Origin: Chalara sp. BL73
Taxonomy: Eukaryota > Ascomycota > Leotiomycetes > Helotiales
Length of the DNA: 64,000 bases
Direction: 5' to 3'
NCBI GenBank assembly: GCA_918026815.1
Contig: CAKJVC010000142.1
Span: 434,001-498,000, forward strand
Part shown: piece after piece, positions 42,564 to 55,361 of the stretch
Position numbering within the stretch: position 1 is the first letter of the stretch
Layout of the letters: each line of letters starts with the position of its first letter
Made by a program: the position numbers and the translations under genes
Notes under the pieces: generated by a model
Databases searched by the model: none
The model's input: the letters and a program-made list of their open reading frames with translations, nothing else
Told to the model about the DNA's origin: nothing

Positions 42564-44655
42564 TCAATTGGCAAGCGGCCCAACGCTTACTCGCTCCCGT
42601 TCTTTAAGCGCTTTCTCCTGCTCTAACTTGAGCCTTACTTTCCCAAGTCTTCTCTTATCTGCTTCAAGGTCTGAAAATCTGCCTCTGGCACCATGCTTAA
42701 CCTTTGTTATCATGTCTCCGGCCTTTCCTTTTGTAACATCATTAGTCGTCAACTGCTCATCTTGTTGACGGAGCTTGTTGAGGAAAGCTAATTGTCCCTC
42801 GGTTGCCGGCCTGTTACGCCATGACTGATTCTTCGATATAATTACAAGAGGATATTTCTTTTTAGCATACGTATCTGCTGCGTGGACAGCATCCGTAAAC
42901 GTTGGTGTCCGTGCTATCTTTCGAGGCTTCATGAAAGGCGTCTTCGAAGCCATATCTGAGCTTCTTCGAATAGCAACAGTCTCTGTGACTAGGAAGCCGG
43001 ACTCATCATCGGAGTTCCGGTCAATTTTAAGATATGTTCCGTCAGCACTGGTAAGAACGTAGCGGTCGTCACTAACACAAACCCACGCATATTGCGATAT
43101 AGCTCTGACATGCCGTTCGCCAGATGTGTCTGATATCAAGTCAAACACAGTCTCATAATCAGTGAAAGTGACCTTTTGGGGTACGGAAGGTGCGTTGGCT
43201 TGTTCTGGCCGCATGGATTGCTCGGCTGATTGTCTTCGCTCTGCCTCCTCTTCCTTGCGTAATTTTATCTTTTCCATATCCTGCACTGTAGCGTCCTCAA
43301 GAAGCTCCTGAGGGTCGAGCCCAAATAGAGTAGGTGTACAAACAATACCGGTCTCTAGAGCAGCAACCATATCAATCACATGGCAGTTGGTTTTTCCCGG
43401 ATGCAGTCTCATGCCGCGACCGATCATCTGCACCAATAGATTGCGTGATTTGGTAGGGCGTGCCAATAGCACGCAGTCGATGTTCGGAATATCTGTCCCT
43501 TCAGTGAAAACTCCACAATTCACGAGTATTGGAAATTCCCCTCGCTTAAATGAATCAAGACGAGCACTTCTCTCAGGTTTAGGAGTACTACCCGTTACAA
43601 ATTGTGCCTCGATCCCATGTGCACGAAATGCATTAGTCAATCCTGCTACGTGAGCAAGATCGACACAGAAGACCAAAGTAGATTTCCTGTTCCTAGCTTT
43701 AGCCATCCAACTACGGACAGTAATATTGTTGATCTGATCAGTATTCACTGCTTGAGATAACTCGCTAGGCTGGAAGTCTCCATTGGCCCCCTTCCTGACT
43801 CTCGATATATCCGCCTTTGTCTGTACTGTGGTGAAAGATACATCCGATAACCACTTTTCCCCAATCATATCAATATAATCCTTATGATACACAATCTGAT
43901 CGATAGCTGCACCTATTCTCAAGCCATCAAACCTTGACAACGTCGCAGATACACCCACAAGAGCCGGCGAGTCTGGTCGTGCTTCTGAGAGGCCGAAGTA
44001 TTCCAAAGTTTTCATATAGCCTGGAGATACGATATGATGTGCTTCATCAACGAGGACAAGTTTGAATGTGCTAGGATCGAACTTCTCAATCCGATCTCCA
44101 GAAACAATACTCTGTAGGCTTGCAACAGTTATGTCTGCCGATCCGCTGGCATGCAGCGATCCCATCTCTATTTCGACTGTTTTGGAAGGGTATGCATTGC
44201 TGCAGTGTCGAGCCGCCTGCTCTACAAGCTCTTGCCGATGTGCTAGAATTAATGTCTGGTAGGCACTCTTGGTATGGGGTGTGACTCGGTCAATAAGTTG
44301 GGTAAAAATGACCTATTTGATATCAGTATTGCCAGGAAGAATTGATACAAAGACTCACAGTCTTACCACTACCGGTAGCTAGCGACACCCCTAGGCGTTT
44401 ATGTCCCTGTTCCAGACTGGAGAGGACGGCCTGGATGCATTCTTCTTGATACTTTCGAAGCAGGATTTTCTTACTGGGAAGAGAAACAGTTGGCAGTGGC
44501 GTTGCTGTTGTAGCATATCCCAGTACCATCCGAGATGCAGTTCCATGATGCCATTGCCGGAAGACTGCTGTCCATCCTCTTGACGCTGGTGGCATCGTAG
44601 GTAAGGACAGTAAATCGAAAACTTGTTCAAGCCCTGATGAAGTCACAGACAGCAT
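42564..44655 (-). CDS. IRC3: mitochondrial superfamily 2 DNA helicase Irc3
   Basis: Irc3 is a mitochondrial double-stranded-DNA helicase that supports mtDNA maintenance. Exons 44655-44359 and 44312-42564 (intron 46 nt, directly after Walker A) give 681 aa. Motifs: Q-type [19 protein letters not shown], Walker A LATGSGKT (to residue 99), [13 protein letters not shown] (Ia), DEAH (about 188-191), [12 protein letters not shown] (III), [15 protein letters not shown] (IV), [18 protein letters not shown] (V) and QMIGRGMRL (VI). The N-terminus after [18 protein letters not shown] is basic and Ser/Thr-rich, fitting a presequence; ATG at 44595 is an alternative start. Divergent from the Rrn5-like gene. 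Confidence 0.92.
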
Positions 44656-44902
44656 TTAACGCCACAAACGCCAAACGCGTCTCCAGGTTCTAGAGCATCT
44701 GTGGCTGGAGCTCCCGTACCAAAGCTAGTTCACGTGACCAATGGATTGCTCAAAACCTTTAATGCCAAAGCAATCTTGAGGTTGACATGATTTGCTATAG
44801 TGAGAAGTGCCTTCTAAGGAAACACCAATCTGATCAGTGCGGCCGAACTCTCGCCCAAAATCATGTCGTATATCAGTGAAAAGTGCTCTCATCATCAAAA
44901 AT
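44656..44902. promoter_or_regulatory. bidirectional promoter (Irc3 / Rrn5-like) with CACGTG and CCAAT
   Basis: Less than 250 bp separates the two starts. It contains TTCACGTGAC (CACGTG at 44731-44736) directly followed by CCAAT (44738-44742), a juxtaposed Cbf1/bHLH-type and CCAAT-box pair able to serve both directions. A short upstream frame (44863-44913) overlaps the Rrn5-like start. Confidence 0.45.
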
Positions 44903-44913
44903 ATGGAACCTGA
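44863..44913 (+). promoter_or_regulatory. short upstream ORF overlapping the Rrn5-like start
   Basis: ATG at 44863 opens a 16-codon frame that ends with TGA at 44911-44913, overlapping the main ATG (44903) in another frame. If it lies within the mRNA it would reduce initiation at the main start. The transcription start is not known. Confidence 0.35.
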
Positions 44914-47068
44914 TTTGGATCACGTCGCTACTACAACCCAAGCTATAGACGAGGAATCCGGATCTGCCTACGAGGCACCTTCTAGTGATGAGCATAGCCA
45001 TAGCGAGTCAGAGGACGACGATTTTGCTCCTGTATCCAAAGCTGCTTCCCGCGGAGCAAGAAGCGATGAGAAAGGCCGGAGCAAGGGTAGAAATAGAAGC
45101 AACGGACCTAGCAGAAAGATCAAGGGCGAAGAATTTCAAGATGAAGAGCTCTCAGATTCCGAGAGCATAGGCTCTGATGAGCCGGCAAGAAGGCATGAGG
45201 AAGATGAGCAAATTCGTGCAGATGCCGCAAGATGGGCGGCCAATTTCCAAGAGCCCCAATCGCCCAGCGATATCAAATCACCACGCCGAAAACCAGCAGG
45301 TAGTCGCCAAAGCAAACGGAAGTCAACCCAACCGCCTAGCGAAGTTAGAGCCAAAAGGCTTAAGTCATTTTACAGCAACGACTATAGAGAATTATTGAAC
45401 AAAGAGATTAGCGATGCCGTGACAAGAGCTATTCCTGAAGATCAAGTTCCCCTCCAATTCAGTCAGATTGGCTCAACCATTTGGACCTCTGAAGAGAAGG
45501 GCTTGTTTTTCACTGCTTTAGCAAGGTTAGGTAGAGATAACATCCCCGGAATCGCGCATCATATTAGAAGTAAATCACAACTTGAAGTGCAGGAGTATAT
45601 CTTCGTATTGCACGAGGCTTTGATAAAAAGACTCGAGAAGAGAATCCGCTCTGAGCTTCTGGATTTCGTGGATTTTCCTGCCGCAGTAGAAGTCAGTGAC
45701 GAGTGTTCCGGAGTGCTTGAGCGAGCCGGGGATGCTCTGGCTTCTCGTGAGGAGTGTTGGGAGATTGAACGCGAGAAAGCGAAATGGGATGATGAGTCCT
45801 GGCTCCTCACTCAGGAAGTCAGCAAAAGGGTAGGGAGGCAGAGGAGAGACGCGAAGGAAGAGGCAGAAATAGAGGCATCCTTTCCTGCTGCTGTCTTCTT
45901 CGATCTCAAGAACTGGCTAGAGCTTTCGCGGCAGGTTTTCATGAACCCTGGAGCGCCTCACGAGGAGGAAAATTGGGAGAATCTAGCTGAAGCAGGAGAA
46001 ACTCCAGCTATCCGAGCTACAGCTTTCCAGGATTTTCATTCTCTCGCCGCAAGCATCACAAAGCGGCTCGTTTCCACGACGTTGTTCTGTACGCTTTCGC
46101 GACAGAGATCGAAGAAGTCCAAACTTCTTAAGCACTCAAGCGTGAATCCAGCCGACGTAGCCGCTGCCGTAAAAATCCTCGGTCTGGAGCCCAACAGCCA
46201 TGACTTCTGGGTCAGATGTGCTAGGAGATGTAACCTGAAGGTCATCGGCGACGAAGTTGTCCCGGAAGCGATGCCCTACGACGAGGTTGAGCTGGTCTTG
46301 AGCAAAAAGGGTTCAACATCCCAGGACAACCCTCTGATAGATCAGATTGAATATGGCAACGACACTAGAAGCATCGCAGAAAATGACCCCGACTCCGAAG
46401 AACCTGCAGGCTCATCCTCAGAACCAGAACCTCCGTCCCCAGACGACGATCCCCTTCCATCCGATGCCTCCTCCACCCGCGACTCCGAAACCGGCACCAC
46501 CCACCCCAACGCCCGCCTCTCGCGCGCGATGGAAAACCGCGACGAGAAACGGCGGGCCGCCGAGCTCGCGCAAGAAACCTACACGGAAGCGCTCGACGCC
46601 GAAGCAAGCCGCGAAGAAGAACTCCGGCTCTGGGCGTTGCTCCGCCAGGATCCGCCCTTTGAGGCCGGAACGGTGGAGGTGCCGGATCGGCCGCGGTTCG
46701 TGAGGGAGGAGGGGGAGGCGTCGGTGGGCTGGAGGAGGAACACAGAGTATTGGAGCCAGTGGGAGACGCTGGAGACGCCTGTTCCGGATGAGGACTTCGT
46801 GAGGAATCGGGAGGTCATGGAGAGGCGGAAGAGGAAGAAGGCTTTATATGAGACGTATCGCGCTAGCGAAGGGTCAGAGAGCGGATCTGATGGAGATGAA
46901 GACCAGGATGAAGAAGAATCTTCGGGCGTCGGGTCTGATGAGGCAGGAAATGAAGCTCGTGGGGCTATTGAAGGAGCTATACAAGAAAGCTCTGAAGAGG
47001 AAGATGATGTAGAGGAGCAAGGTATTGCCGAGAGTAATTCTCCCATACGAATGTCCGAGAGTCCTTAG
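44903..47068 (+). CDS. Rrn5-like RNA polymerase I upstream activation factor subunit
   Basis: Rrn5 belongs to the upstream activation factor that recruits Pol I to rDNA; nucleolar. Single exon, 721 aa from ATG 44903. The N-terminal 150 residues are acidic/Ser- then Lys/Arg-rich. The conserved block FYSNDYRELLNKEISDA, QIGSTIWTSEEKGLFFTALA, RLGRDNIPGIAHHIRSKS, QLEVQEYIFVLHEAL (about residues 160-240) is a SANT/Myb-like domain in the Rrn5 arrangement. It is followed by helical regions and a long acidic C-terminal tail (EEEDDVEEQ). Third positions are notably GC-richer from about 46400 on than before. Confidence 0.82.
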   Translation: MEPDLDHVATTTQAIDEESGSAYEAPSSDEHSHSESEDDDFAPVSKAASRGARSDEKGRSKGRNRSNGPSRKIKGEEFQDEELSDSESIGSDEPARRHEEDEQIRADAARWAANFQEPQSPSDIKSPRRKPAGSRQSKRKSTQPPSEVRAKRLKSFYSNDYRELLNKEISDAVTRAIPEDQVPLQFSQIGSTIWTSEEKGLFFTALARLGRDNIPGIAHHIRSKSQLEVQEYIFVLHEALIKRLEKRIRSELLDFVDFPAAVEVSDECSGVLERAGDALASREECWEIEREKAKWDDESWLLTQEVSKRVGRQRRDAKEEAEIEASFPAAVFFDLKNWLELSRQVFMNPGAPHEEENWENLAEAGETPAIRATAFQDFHSLAASITKRLVSTTLFCTLSRQRSKKSKLLKHSSVNPADVAAAVKILGLEPNSHDFWVRCARRCNLKVIGDEVVPEAMPYDEVELVLSKKGSTSQDNPLIDQIEYGNDTRSIAENDPDSEEPAGSSSEPEPPSPDDDPLPSDASSTRDSETGTTHPNARLSRAMENRDEKRRAAELAQETYTEALDAEASREEELRLWALLRQDPPFEAGTVEVPDRPRFVREEGEASVGWRRNTEYWSQWETLETPVPDEDFVRNREVMERRKRKKALYETYRASEGSESGSDGDEDQDEEESSGVGSDEAGNEARGAIEGAIQESSEEEDDVEEQGIAESNSPIRMSESP

Positions 47069-47170
47069 ATGTCAAATATATGAACTTGACCACGAACGGC
47101 TTACTTTTGAAATACCCAATCAATTACACTACAAATTACGTTACATTACGTTACGTGCGTCATCATTAAA

Positions 47171-49979
47171 TCAAAGCCAGCTCTTCCGCTTATTGCTCAG
47201 CTTACTATAACTACTTTCACTCCTCAAAGACCTCCTCTGCCTCCCAACCACATGATTCCCCTCCTTGATATAAAAGTGCCTCGACTTCCCATCCTGCAAG
47301 ACATGCCAATCAACAACAAACTGCTCGCCTTCCGGCCCCGCGCCACAACTGCCCCAAAGCCGTCTCGACTCGGGGCTATTGACCGCCAGTGTAAACAGGT
47401 TCTGAGGCTCTGAGAAATCCGTCACGAGCCCCGATCGAATGATGAAATACAGCAAGCAAAACACGTTCGTTGCGAAGACAATGGCGAGCACGAGATAGAA
47501 GACAATGGTCCATTGCTGGACGGGCCCGGACGTGTACTCCTGCGACATGATGGACGCCGTGAAGTTTTGCTCGGCCCAGTCTTCGAGACGAGGACGGCCT
47601 TCGTAGTCCCAGTAGTGGGAGAAAGGGGAGCCCATGGCGCTCAAAAGCAGCGTGCTGCCTGCCATGACAGCTAAGGATTCCGCAATGCTTGGCAGTTGCG
47701 GGTTGAGTTTTGTCTTAGGCCCGGCATCTACGGTCACGAGTTGGGATAGTAGACGAGAGGATGCGGCGTCTGCATTAGATATTCCTGTTGAAAAGGCAAG
47801 CGCTCGTAGCCATTCAGACCCAACGTTCATCCAATCTGACTGCGGGGCTTGTGTGGGTGCGTTGGGATTGTGCTTGATGTAGGCCATGTCGTCGTTGTGG
47901 TCTTCGCAGTGAGACTCCATTTTGCCGCCAGTGGTGCCGGATACGGCGTAGTGAGTACTGCATTCTGAGAAGAGAAAGGAGCGCAATTTACAGACTGAAT
48001 AGTCAGTGGATATGCTATCTGGGGGCTTAATCAAGAGGTAGATAGACACATCGTATTCGTAGGGCATTGATACGTTTATCACGGAATTGTAAGCGATCGG
48101 ATAATTAGGGAACACTGGTGGCTGGTGATGGTACTTTTCTCCCCAACCAAAGACGTCATCCACAATGGTGCTATTAAGATAATTCTGACCTGCTGAGGGC
48201 TGTACGTCGCCGAATGTATGACCGGCCTGAGAAAGACGTTGTCCAGGAATCCCCGCATCACCTATTGAGACGTTTGCGTTCGGCCAGTTGGTGTATATGA
48301 GGGGGTGCAGTTCATCCTTATTCATGTTGACACATAGAACATTGATGGCAGGACTCGCCACTGCAGCTCTTAATTTGTATTCTCCGACACCTCCAAGGTT
48401 CTCTGGCTGCAAAATTCCATTCTTCTTGGCCCGTGCTACATCGAATATTCCAGGGTGCGGCATGACCATAGTGACATTATTTACGACACGTTTATATTTG
48501 ATATAGGATTCAGTCATGTTGCTCCACTCCGTTAAAGCCCATGATCCCGTAACCGTAGTATTGTTATGAAGAAGTGCAGTTGCTTTCGGCCGCTGAGACA
48601 AGTCTGAACTGATGCCGCCTGTTCGACGTCGGGTCACCCAATCGTCAAGATATACAATATGATTACTATGCGCTGAACTAAAATTAGCCTAAAGCACAAA
48701 GAGGCAAGGTCATACTACCTTGACCAGCATGAAGAATTTGTAGGCAAGTTGTGCCTCCATAAGTTAAATCCATTGATAAAGTTGGGTTTCTGCATTGCTC
48801 GCCAATGTAGGGTGGATTGGCATATTTTGTTATCACTTTGCCATGCATTACCTGATTTTTCCAATCTCCAAAGCGCAGATGAGGGGAAACCAGAGAGTCA
48901 CTGGCGGTGGTGTAAAACATTGCAACGAAGGCATTAGTCAGGGTGATCATTCCTAGTATAGTGAGGCCGGCATACTTGAGAGTTTGCCCGTGAGTGATCA
49001 TGAAGCCAGGCTGAATGACCCAAGTTCGCATCGTGAGTTCGGCGAGAGTGATACCTCGCGAAGATTTCACCAAGGACCTCCGACTCAACACCTGACCGAG
49101 AAATGCGACAAATACTGAAACGAACGATAATTCGATGGTTTTGGCAAAAAAAGCAAAGAGAACTGAAGCAGTTTCCGGAGAGATTCTTCCACCAGATTGT
49201 ACTTTGCTCCCATATCGTGGTTGTATAATCGCAATAACAAGATAGATTCCAGAAAATACAGTTGAATAGATCGAGAGACAAAGGATCGAAATTGATAGCC
49301 AATGCTTCCTAGATGTAAATATGTCACCATCACTCGGACACCCGCCTAAATAAGAATATTAGCAGTTATTTAGCAGGAAGAACTGCCTCGTACCTAGTTT
49401 GCCATGATCTTTTACATTATCATCGATCTCCCGCATCTCGGAAAAATTGCTTTCCTGGCGATTTGCGTCTACGTTCGCCATAGTGATGCCGTCGGGGAAA
49501 TGATCGCGGTAGGGTGTATTATTCTCTGTGGAAATATCCTGCTCGTTCTCAGGCATTGCTGGCAATCCATTTCTATTGAACAATGGACTGTCCCTCTGTT
49601 GCGGCGACAGTAAGGGTCGTGAGAATCCAGGTGTGGAGGGAGATTCTACCACGGTAGAAGTATCTGAAAACAATGGAGTTGATGGAGTCTGCGGAGAACG
49701 TGTCCTTTGGGCACTGTTGGGAGCTTGAGAACTTGAAAGTTGTGATGCCGGTATTGCTGAGCTTTGCGACCGGCGAGAGAGAGTCTCAAATCCGAAGATA
49801 TTGGACTCTGGCGATGCCATCTCATTTAGAGAGATTTGATCGGCGAAACTTATCGAGCTTGATGATGCCTTATGATTGGTAGTCCGACGTGGAGGAGAAC
49901 TCTGAGAGTCGCTGTTACTTATCAAACCATGGGTGTCGTCAAAGGGACCAGCCTCATGGTGATCTGCGGATCTACTCAT
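47171..49979 (-). CDS. fungal multi-pass membrane protein, function unknown
   Basis: Member of a fungal-only membrane family often mislabelled 'mcm2-3-5' in genome annotations. Exons 49979-49394, 49345-48719, 48672-47171 give 904 aa; the second acceptor must be TTCAG (48673) to join HAGQ to AHSNHIVYLDDW. The N-terminal 200 residues are Ser/Pro-rich and cytoplasmic. Hydrophobic segments: LSISILCLSIYSTVFSGIYL, TIELSFVSVFVAFLGQVL, YAGLTILGMITLTNAFVAMF, then a large Cys- and N-glycosylation-site-rich loop (NVSIGDAG, NSTIVDD, NVSMPYEYD), SLAVMAGSTLLLSAMG, and WTIVFYLVLAIVFATNVFCL. It is convergent with the Rrn5-like gene at about 100 bp. No biochemical function is known to me. Confidence 0.8.
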
Positions 49980-51908
49980 TGTTATTGGCACAGAACAGCG
50001 ACTTTTCAATAATAGTTAAATGTATTCCGAATGCGAGTATAGAAATGAGTGGCGACAACAGCAGGAACAAGAAGAAGTAGAACATATGGTTGACAAAATG
50101 AAGCAATCCAACGCCATCGAGCCAACATTCATACTTATCCGCCGTCCCCTCCCTCACCTTGTGAGTAGAAGCAAGTCGTTGTTACACTGCGGTAGGCATA
50201 GCCTCCACAGCCTTTCGTCATTGCCTTCCTGACATGACGAAGGAGTACTAGTGGGGGTTGGCGACCCCCAACTACACGGTTACACAGGTGTTGTTTTGTT
50301 TGCCGCCAAGAATAAAACAGAACTGTTGGATGCAAGGTCGACCATCACGATGGCCATGAGGCTCTCCAAACCATGCACAACACTTAAATTAGCATCAAGC
50401 AAACCCCAAGCGCCACTAGACTCGGTGGACAAGTAAGACTTAGGCGGGTTCGTCTGTTAAGTCCAGTACAGTAGCTACTGTATGGTGCTCCGTGTTAGCG
50501 CGCTGCAGTCATTTTACTGCTCGGCTGAGACCCATATCAATATGTGATGCAGCTTCCAAGGCCTTGCCATGCGAAGGTCCTAGCCTCGTTGTCAGAACAT
50601 CATCCATTGAGCTACTCTGCTGGCACAATGCAGTAATATATCGTGTGACTTGTTTGTATGTATCCTGTAGCGGAGCGGTGAGCTTGACGCTCACAGCATA
50701 GAAGGATCACACGCATGGTACTGCTAGGGAGGTGGATGTGGAGATGTTTACGTACTGGCACGGTCTGCAGTGTGCGGAGGTGTCGTTCAAATCTCGGGAA
50801 GACATCGGGTATCCGCGTGCGTGTAACAGATACACGGCTTGAAGTTAGTAATGTTTGGCACCCCAATCGGGGAAGTTATGCATCAACCTCACACAGCTGG
50901 GACGAGAATAAAAGTAATCAGGTGCGCGAATATCTTCCCCACTATTGGCGTTGGGAGCTTGAGCCGCATATTGGTCCGTGTGTTTTTTTGCATATTCCGG
51001 TCCGACCTCCAACTTTTTTTTCCCCCCTTGATATGATGGGTGCAGAATCACATTGTTGATCTTCGAGAATATTCATCCTTGATTCGTCCAGGACACCCAT
51101 TCAGATCATCCAGCACTGCTGCATACAGTACAGTATTTAATACCTCAGACAACCTTTTGAGGGGGAATATGCGGCATTATCGTACGGTATAAATTAACTT
51201 TCCAGTGCATACATTGGCCGGGCGGCTGGTCTGGCTCTGCCATATGCGATTTCTTATCATGGAGACCGTCGACCCGCATGGGATTTCTCTGATATCAAAC
51301 CTTAATCATATACTTGCATAATAACAACCGGCTCGCTCCCTTGCAACCACATCCATTGGTCAGTTGGAGGCTCCAATATGCTTGTGCTGCCCGCTTGCGA
51401 TCGCGGAACGGAGAAACATGCATCTTTTGCATCGAGGTGGTTGGGTGGAATTCTCGCTTGTCGCTGTCACCTGTATTCAGCCGCGTCTCTTGCACCGTGC
51501 AGTTGCCTGCATAAACCCATCTGTCCAGCCCGCTCCAGAACCGGTAGATAGCTTCTAATGTTCCCATGTATTCGAGCTAGCTGCTAGTGTCGGATAACTC
51601 GGTCCCTCTCCTCTCGGGAAGAGGTTACTGTTTGCGGTCGCCACACCTAAGATAGATCTGCAATATCTAGAAATTTCCTGAAGGGTTTTCCTACTATTTC
51701 TACCCCTCCTCCCAAGAACCATCGTAGCACATTCTGTATCTTTCCTCCCGTGTTTTTTTGTGTCCTTCATTGTATACGAGAGTCTTTTGTAGCTTTGGCT
51801 TCTCTCAGAAGTAAACACACCGCCAAATTGTTCTCCCGACCCTGATTTTTTGATCATCTCTCCTCGACATACCTTTTGAAGCAATAAAAAGTTCCAGGTT
51901 CAGAAGCA
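49980..51908. promoter_or_regulatory. long divergent upstream region (membrane protein / MFS)
   Basis: About 1.9 kb between divergent starts, with no frame that looks coding. A pyrimidine-rich tract (51720-51900) precedes the MFS ATG. No motif is specific enough to name. Confidence 0.4.
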
Positions 51909-53624
51909 ATGCTTCTAACCAGAGAGAGAAAGCCTCAAGATCCTGAAAAGTTTCCTACCATCCAATTGTTCCTACTCGGTAAGTCTAGAATAAGTCGTGT
52001 CACCACATTCCAAGCGGATGTTGCACAACGCCACACACACCCTGCTAATCCTGCATAGCGATTGTTCGACTGGCAGAGCCGATTGCTCTCACATCTATTT
52101 TCCCTTATGCGTGGGCTCTTGTCAAAAGATTCCAAGTTGGAGACGAAAAAGATGCCTCGTTCTATGCTGGCCTCCTCATATCATCATTCGCCCTCGCAGA
52201 ATCCCTCACGGGTATGGCATGGGGATCCCTATCCGATAGAATAGGACGAAAGCCTGTACTGCTGATAGGATGCCTCGGCACCGTTATAAGTTTGCTCATG
52301 GTCGGGTTCGCATCAAATATGTGGGTAGCCTTGATAGGTCGTGCAGGGGGGGGATTCTTGAATGGCAACATTGGAGTGATCCAGACAATGGTTGGAGAAT
52401 TAGTTACCAAGAAGGAGCACGAACGCAAGTATCTCCATAGGCATTTGTACTAAGCTTTGTCTGACTTTTCCAGCTCGAGCATATTCCATTATGCCTTTCG
52501 TGTGGAGCATAGGCACAATCATCGGCCCAGCGATCGGTGGCACACTCGCAGACCCATCCAAATCATTCCCAAATACTTTTGCCGAAGATGGTATATTTGG
52601 GAGATACCCTTACCTCCTCCCAAATCTTATATGTGCCATGCTGTTGGCAGTAAGCATCGCTGCTGGGTATTTTTTGCTTGAAGAAACACACCCAGATATG
52701 CAACCTCGAATCTTATTGCCTGACACGACATACTTGTCTGACGAGACGCCCCTTATGGCAACTGCAGATGCGATCAAAGCGCCGGCAGTAGACCTACGAA
52801 CAGACAGTTACGGAACGTTTGATGGAAGCGACGATAGCGAATGGCGGAGCGCACATGAGAAAGTCAAGACCCCGGAGATCTTCACAAAACAAATCACCGC
52901 GCTAATCATCGCTATGGGGCTTTTCGCCTACCACTCCATGACCTACGACCACCTCCTACCCATCTTTCTCGAAGACGAACGTATCGAGGCATCATACTCC
53001 GCAAGGGAAATCAGACAATCAGCGATTTCTTCCATCTCAGCAGGCGGCCTTGGATTAAGCGTGCAGCAAGTCGGCATGATCATGAGCACAGACGGCGTCA
53101 TCGCGCTCTTCGTACAAGCAATCATGTTCCCCTACTTCGCGCAAAAATTAGGCATCTACAGGCTCTTCATCCTCGTGTCCTTGCTCCACCCGATAACATA
53201 CTTTATAATGCCATTCCTGGTATATCTCCCTATACCCTCCTTGATACCCGGTATTCTCGCGTGCTTAACCGTGCGAAACATCATGTGTATCATGGCGTAC
53301 CCGGTGCTTTTGATACTCATCAAGGAAGCAACACCAAGCCCAAACGTGCTGGGGAAGATTAACGGGTTAAGCGCAAGCGCAGGTGCGGCGTGCAGAACCG
53401 TCGCTCCGCCTATTGCAGGCTATCTCTACAGTGTCGGCGCGCGCATGGATTGGTCGGGCCTTGCCTGGTACGGCAGTATGTTAGTCGCTTGTGTCGGAGC
53501 AGTGCAATGCTTCTACGTCAAGCACACACCACAGCACGCGGACATCGAGTCGCTCCCTAAAGAAATCCCGACCGTGACGGTTACGAGCGTGGATTCGGAA
53601 TCTGAATCCGATTGTGACAAATAA
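51909..53624 (+). CDS. MFS transporter, DHA1/ZIF-like
   Basis: Twelve-helix major facilitator of the DHA1 type, resembling the fungal YCR023C / zinc-induced-facilitator-like group; substrate unknown. Exons 51909-51978, 52059-52424, 52474-53624 give 528 aa. MFS motif A is clear (GMAWGSLSDRIGRKPVLLIG), as is SIGTIIGPAIGGTLADP in helix 5. The second intron has a GC donor (AAC|GCAAGT, 52425) and gives the conserved KEHEPRAYSIMPFVWSIG; using the nearby GT shifts the frame. The central loop between helices 6 and 7 is acidic and ends before EIFTKQITALIIAMG. The C-terminal tail is short and acidic. The second half is GC-richer than its flanks. Confidence 0.88.
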
Positions 53625-55361
53625 GAATTTGGCGGTGGTGAAAAGCGTTATGAAAACGTTATGAAAGGCGTTATTGAAGCATTGGTTAGCGGCAGCAAGG
53701 AGTTGGCGTTTAGCATTCAAGGGCGTTTTAATGAGCGTTTTAGCGGGCGCTGGTTTGTATATGATTTATGTATATCTGGACATAGTAAATAGGTGGTGCA
53801 GTACAGTAACTTCTATGCATAGCAAAGCCTAAATAAAAGCAATTTGTCATTTATATTTATGTACAATATATGATATGGACACGATTCTTGCACATTCACT
53901 CTCGCCGGGAGGAATATTCCATACAGGAAGGAGTTCGTTGCCTGAACGAGATTGGGAAAGATGTAAGTAGCATCAGGGAGTTCGCTTAATTCAGGAGGTA
54001 TAGGTTGACCAATAGATTGGTGGCACGCCGGAAAAAGTAAAAAAAGATATTAAGGATGAAGATTTGCAAGCCGATGTTGACAACTGACAAAAAATGGGTC
54101 TAGAGCTGAGTATCGCACAGAGTTGCTGGTGTACTTGTTATCAGATCAAACTATCTGAATTCGGTGGTTGTGATCACACTGCTTATACTATGTTTATATT
54201 GGGAGCCATTCATAAGATGAAAATTATCAAGATAACCCAAAAAATTAACTGCTGAAAAGTTGGAGAAGAAATTACGCGCATCATTTTCTCTCCTCAATGG
54301 CTCGTGGTTGAGTCGAAGTGGTCTGCAATTAGGATTTGGAGATTCTCAATTGAGAAACGAAAGGAGCAGATGGGTGGGTGTGGGTGAAGTACCATCGAGC
54401 GGAATATTTCATGCTATCAATACGAGGTATTCGCTTAGGAGCTCTCGGGATACAGTATGAGGAACCGAATTGTTTGTCTTCTTGATAACAACTGGGGGTT
54501 TGCTGTTCTGGGGTAGGTCTGATATCCTTTTCGCTGCTTGGGACACTCGATAGGGTTGAAAAATATTATGAATATTAACTGCCTGATGTTGAAGATCTAA
54601 TGGCATAGTTTCTTGGAGATATGGGGCACTTGACGGGCTAGGCTGGTCGCGCTGTTTGGACCCAGTACTGATTCAAAGGGGCGTATTTCAGAATCTTCAT
54701 CTGGTGGTGATAGGTTATTTTATCCTCCAGGCTCTAACCCCATTGGGAATGGGGCGGAAAGCTCGGGGATTTTCGAGTAGTCTTAAAACCGAAAATGAAA
54801 TATGCGGGAGATATGGCAGTTGAGGCACCAGACAAGGAGGAAGTGTGGATTCAATCTTTCAACCTCTGCACCCAGCTTTGACCGCCTCGCTTGCTGCTAA
54901 GATTTACTGCACATTTCTGTACTATAGTGTATACATTCAGAACTTAATTTTGAGTTACGGGTGGCAGAAGGGGGAGCAGCAGAGCTAAATGTAGACCGCT
55001 TAGTTCGCCCACTTTAAGAGAGTAATAACTGGAGAAATTTGGCCCGATCCTTCCAAGGAGCAAACCTGCAATTGCACATGTACGAGGCCTTCTTGGGAAA
55101 GTATAGACAGATCCTGCTTTGAGGCGACACCTCGCTGGTCATTCATAAAGCGATCCTCTCAGTACTTCTCTAAGCGTAAAATCTGCTGCGATCCGAGAGG
55201 CAAATACCTTGCTCTAGCTATACATTATCTGATATATGACATATCTACACGCCTTCTGAGCTGTCAAGGTTTCTGATATCTCCCATAAGCGCCATCTATA
55301 CCATGCTATGCAACCAAACACTCAAAATGCTATAATAATAATAAAAAGAACGAGTGTGACA
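53625..55361. other. intergenic between two MFS genes, nothing recognised
   Basis: About 1.7 kb between convergent transporters. Right after the first stop (53640-53760) short imperfect repeats around GCGTTNTGAA occur. No gene or RNA is supported. Confidence 0.45.
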
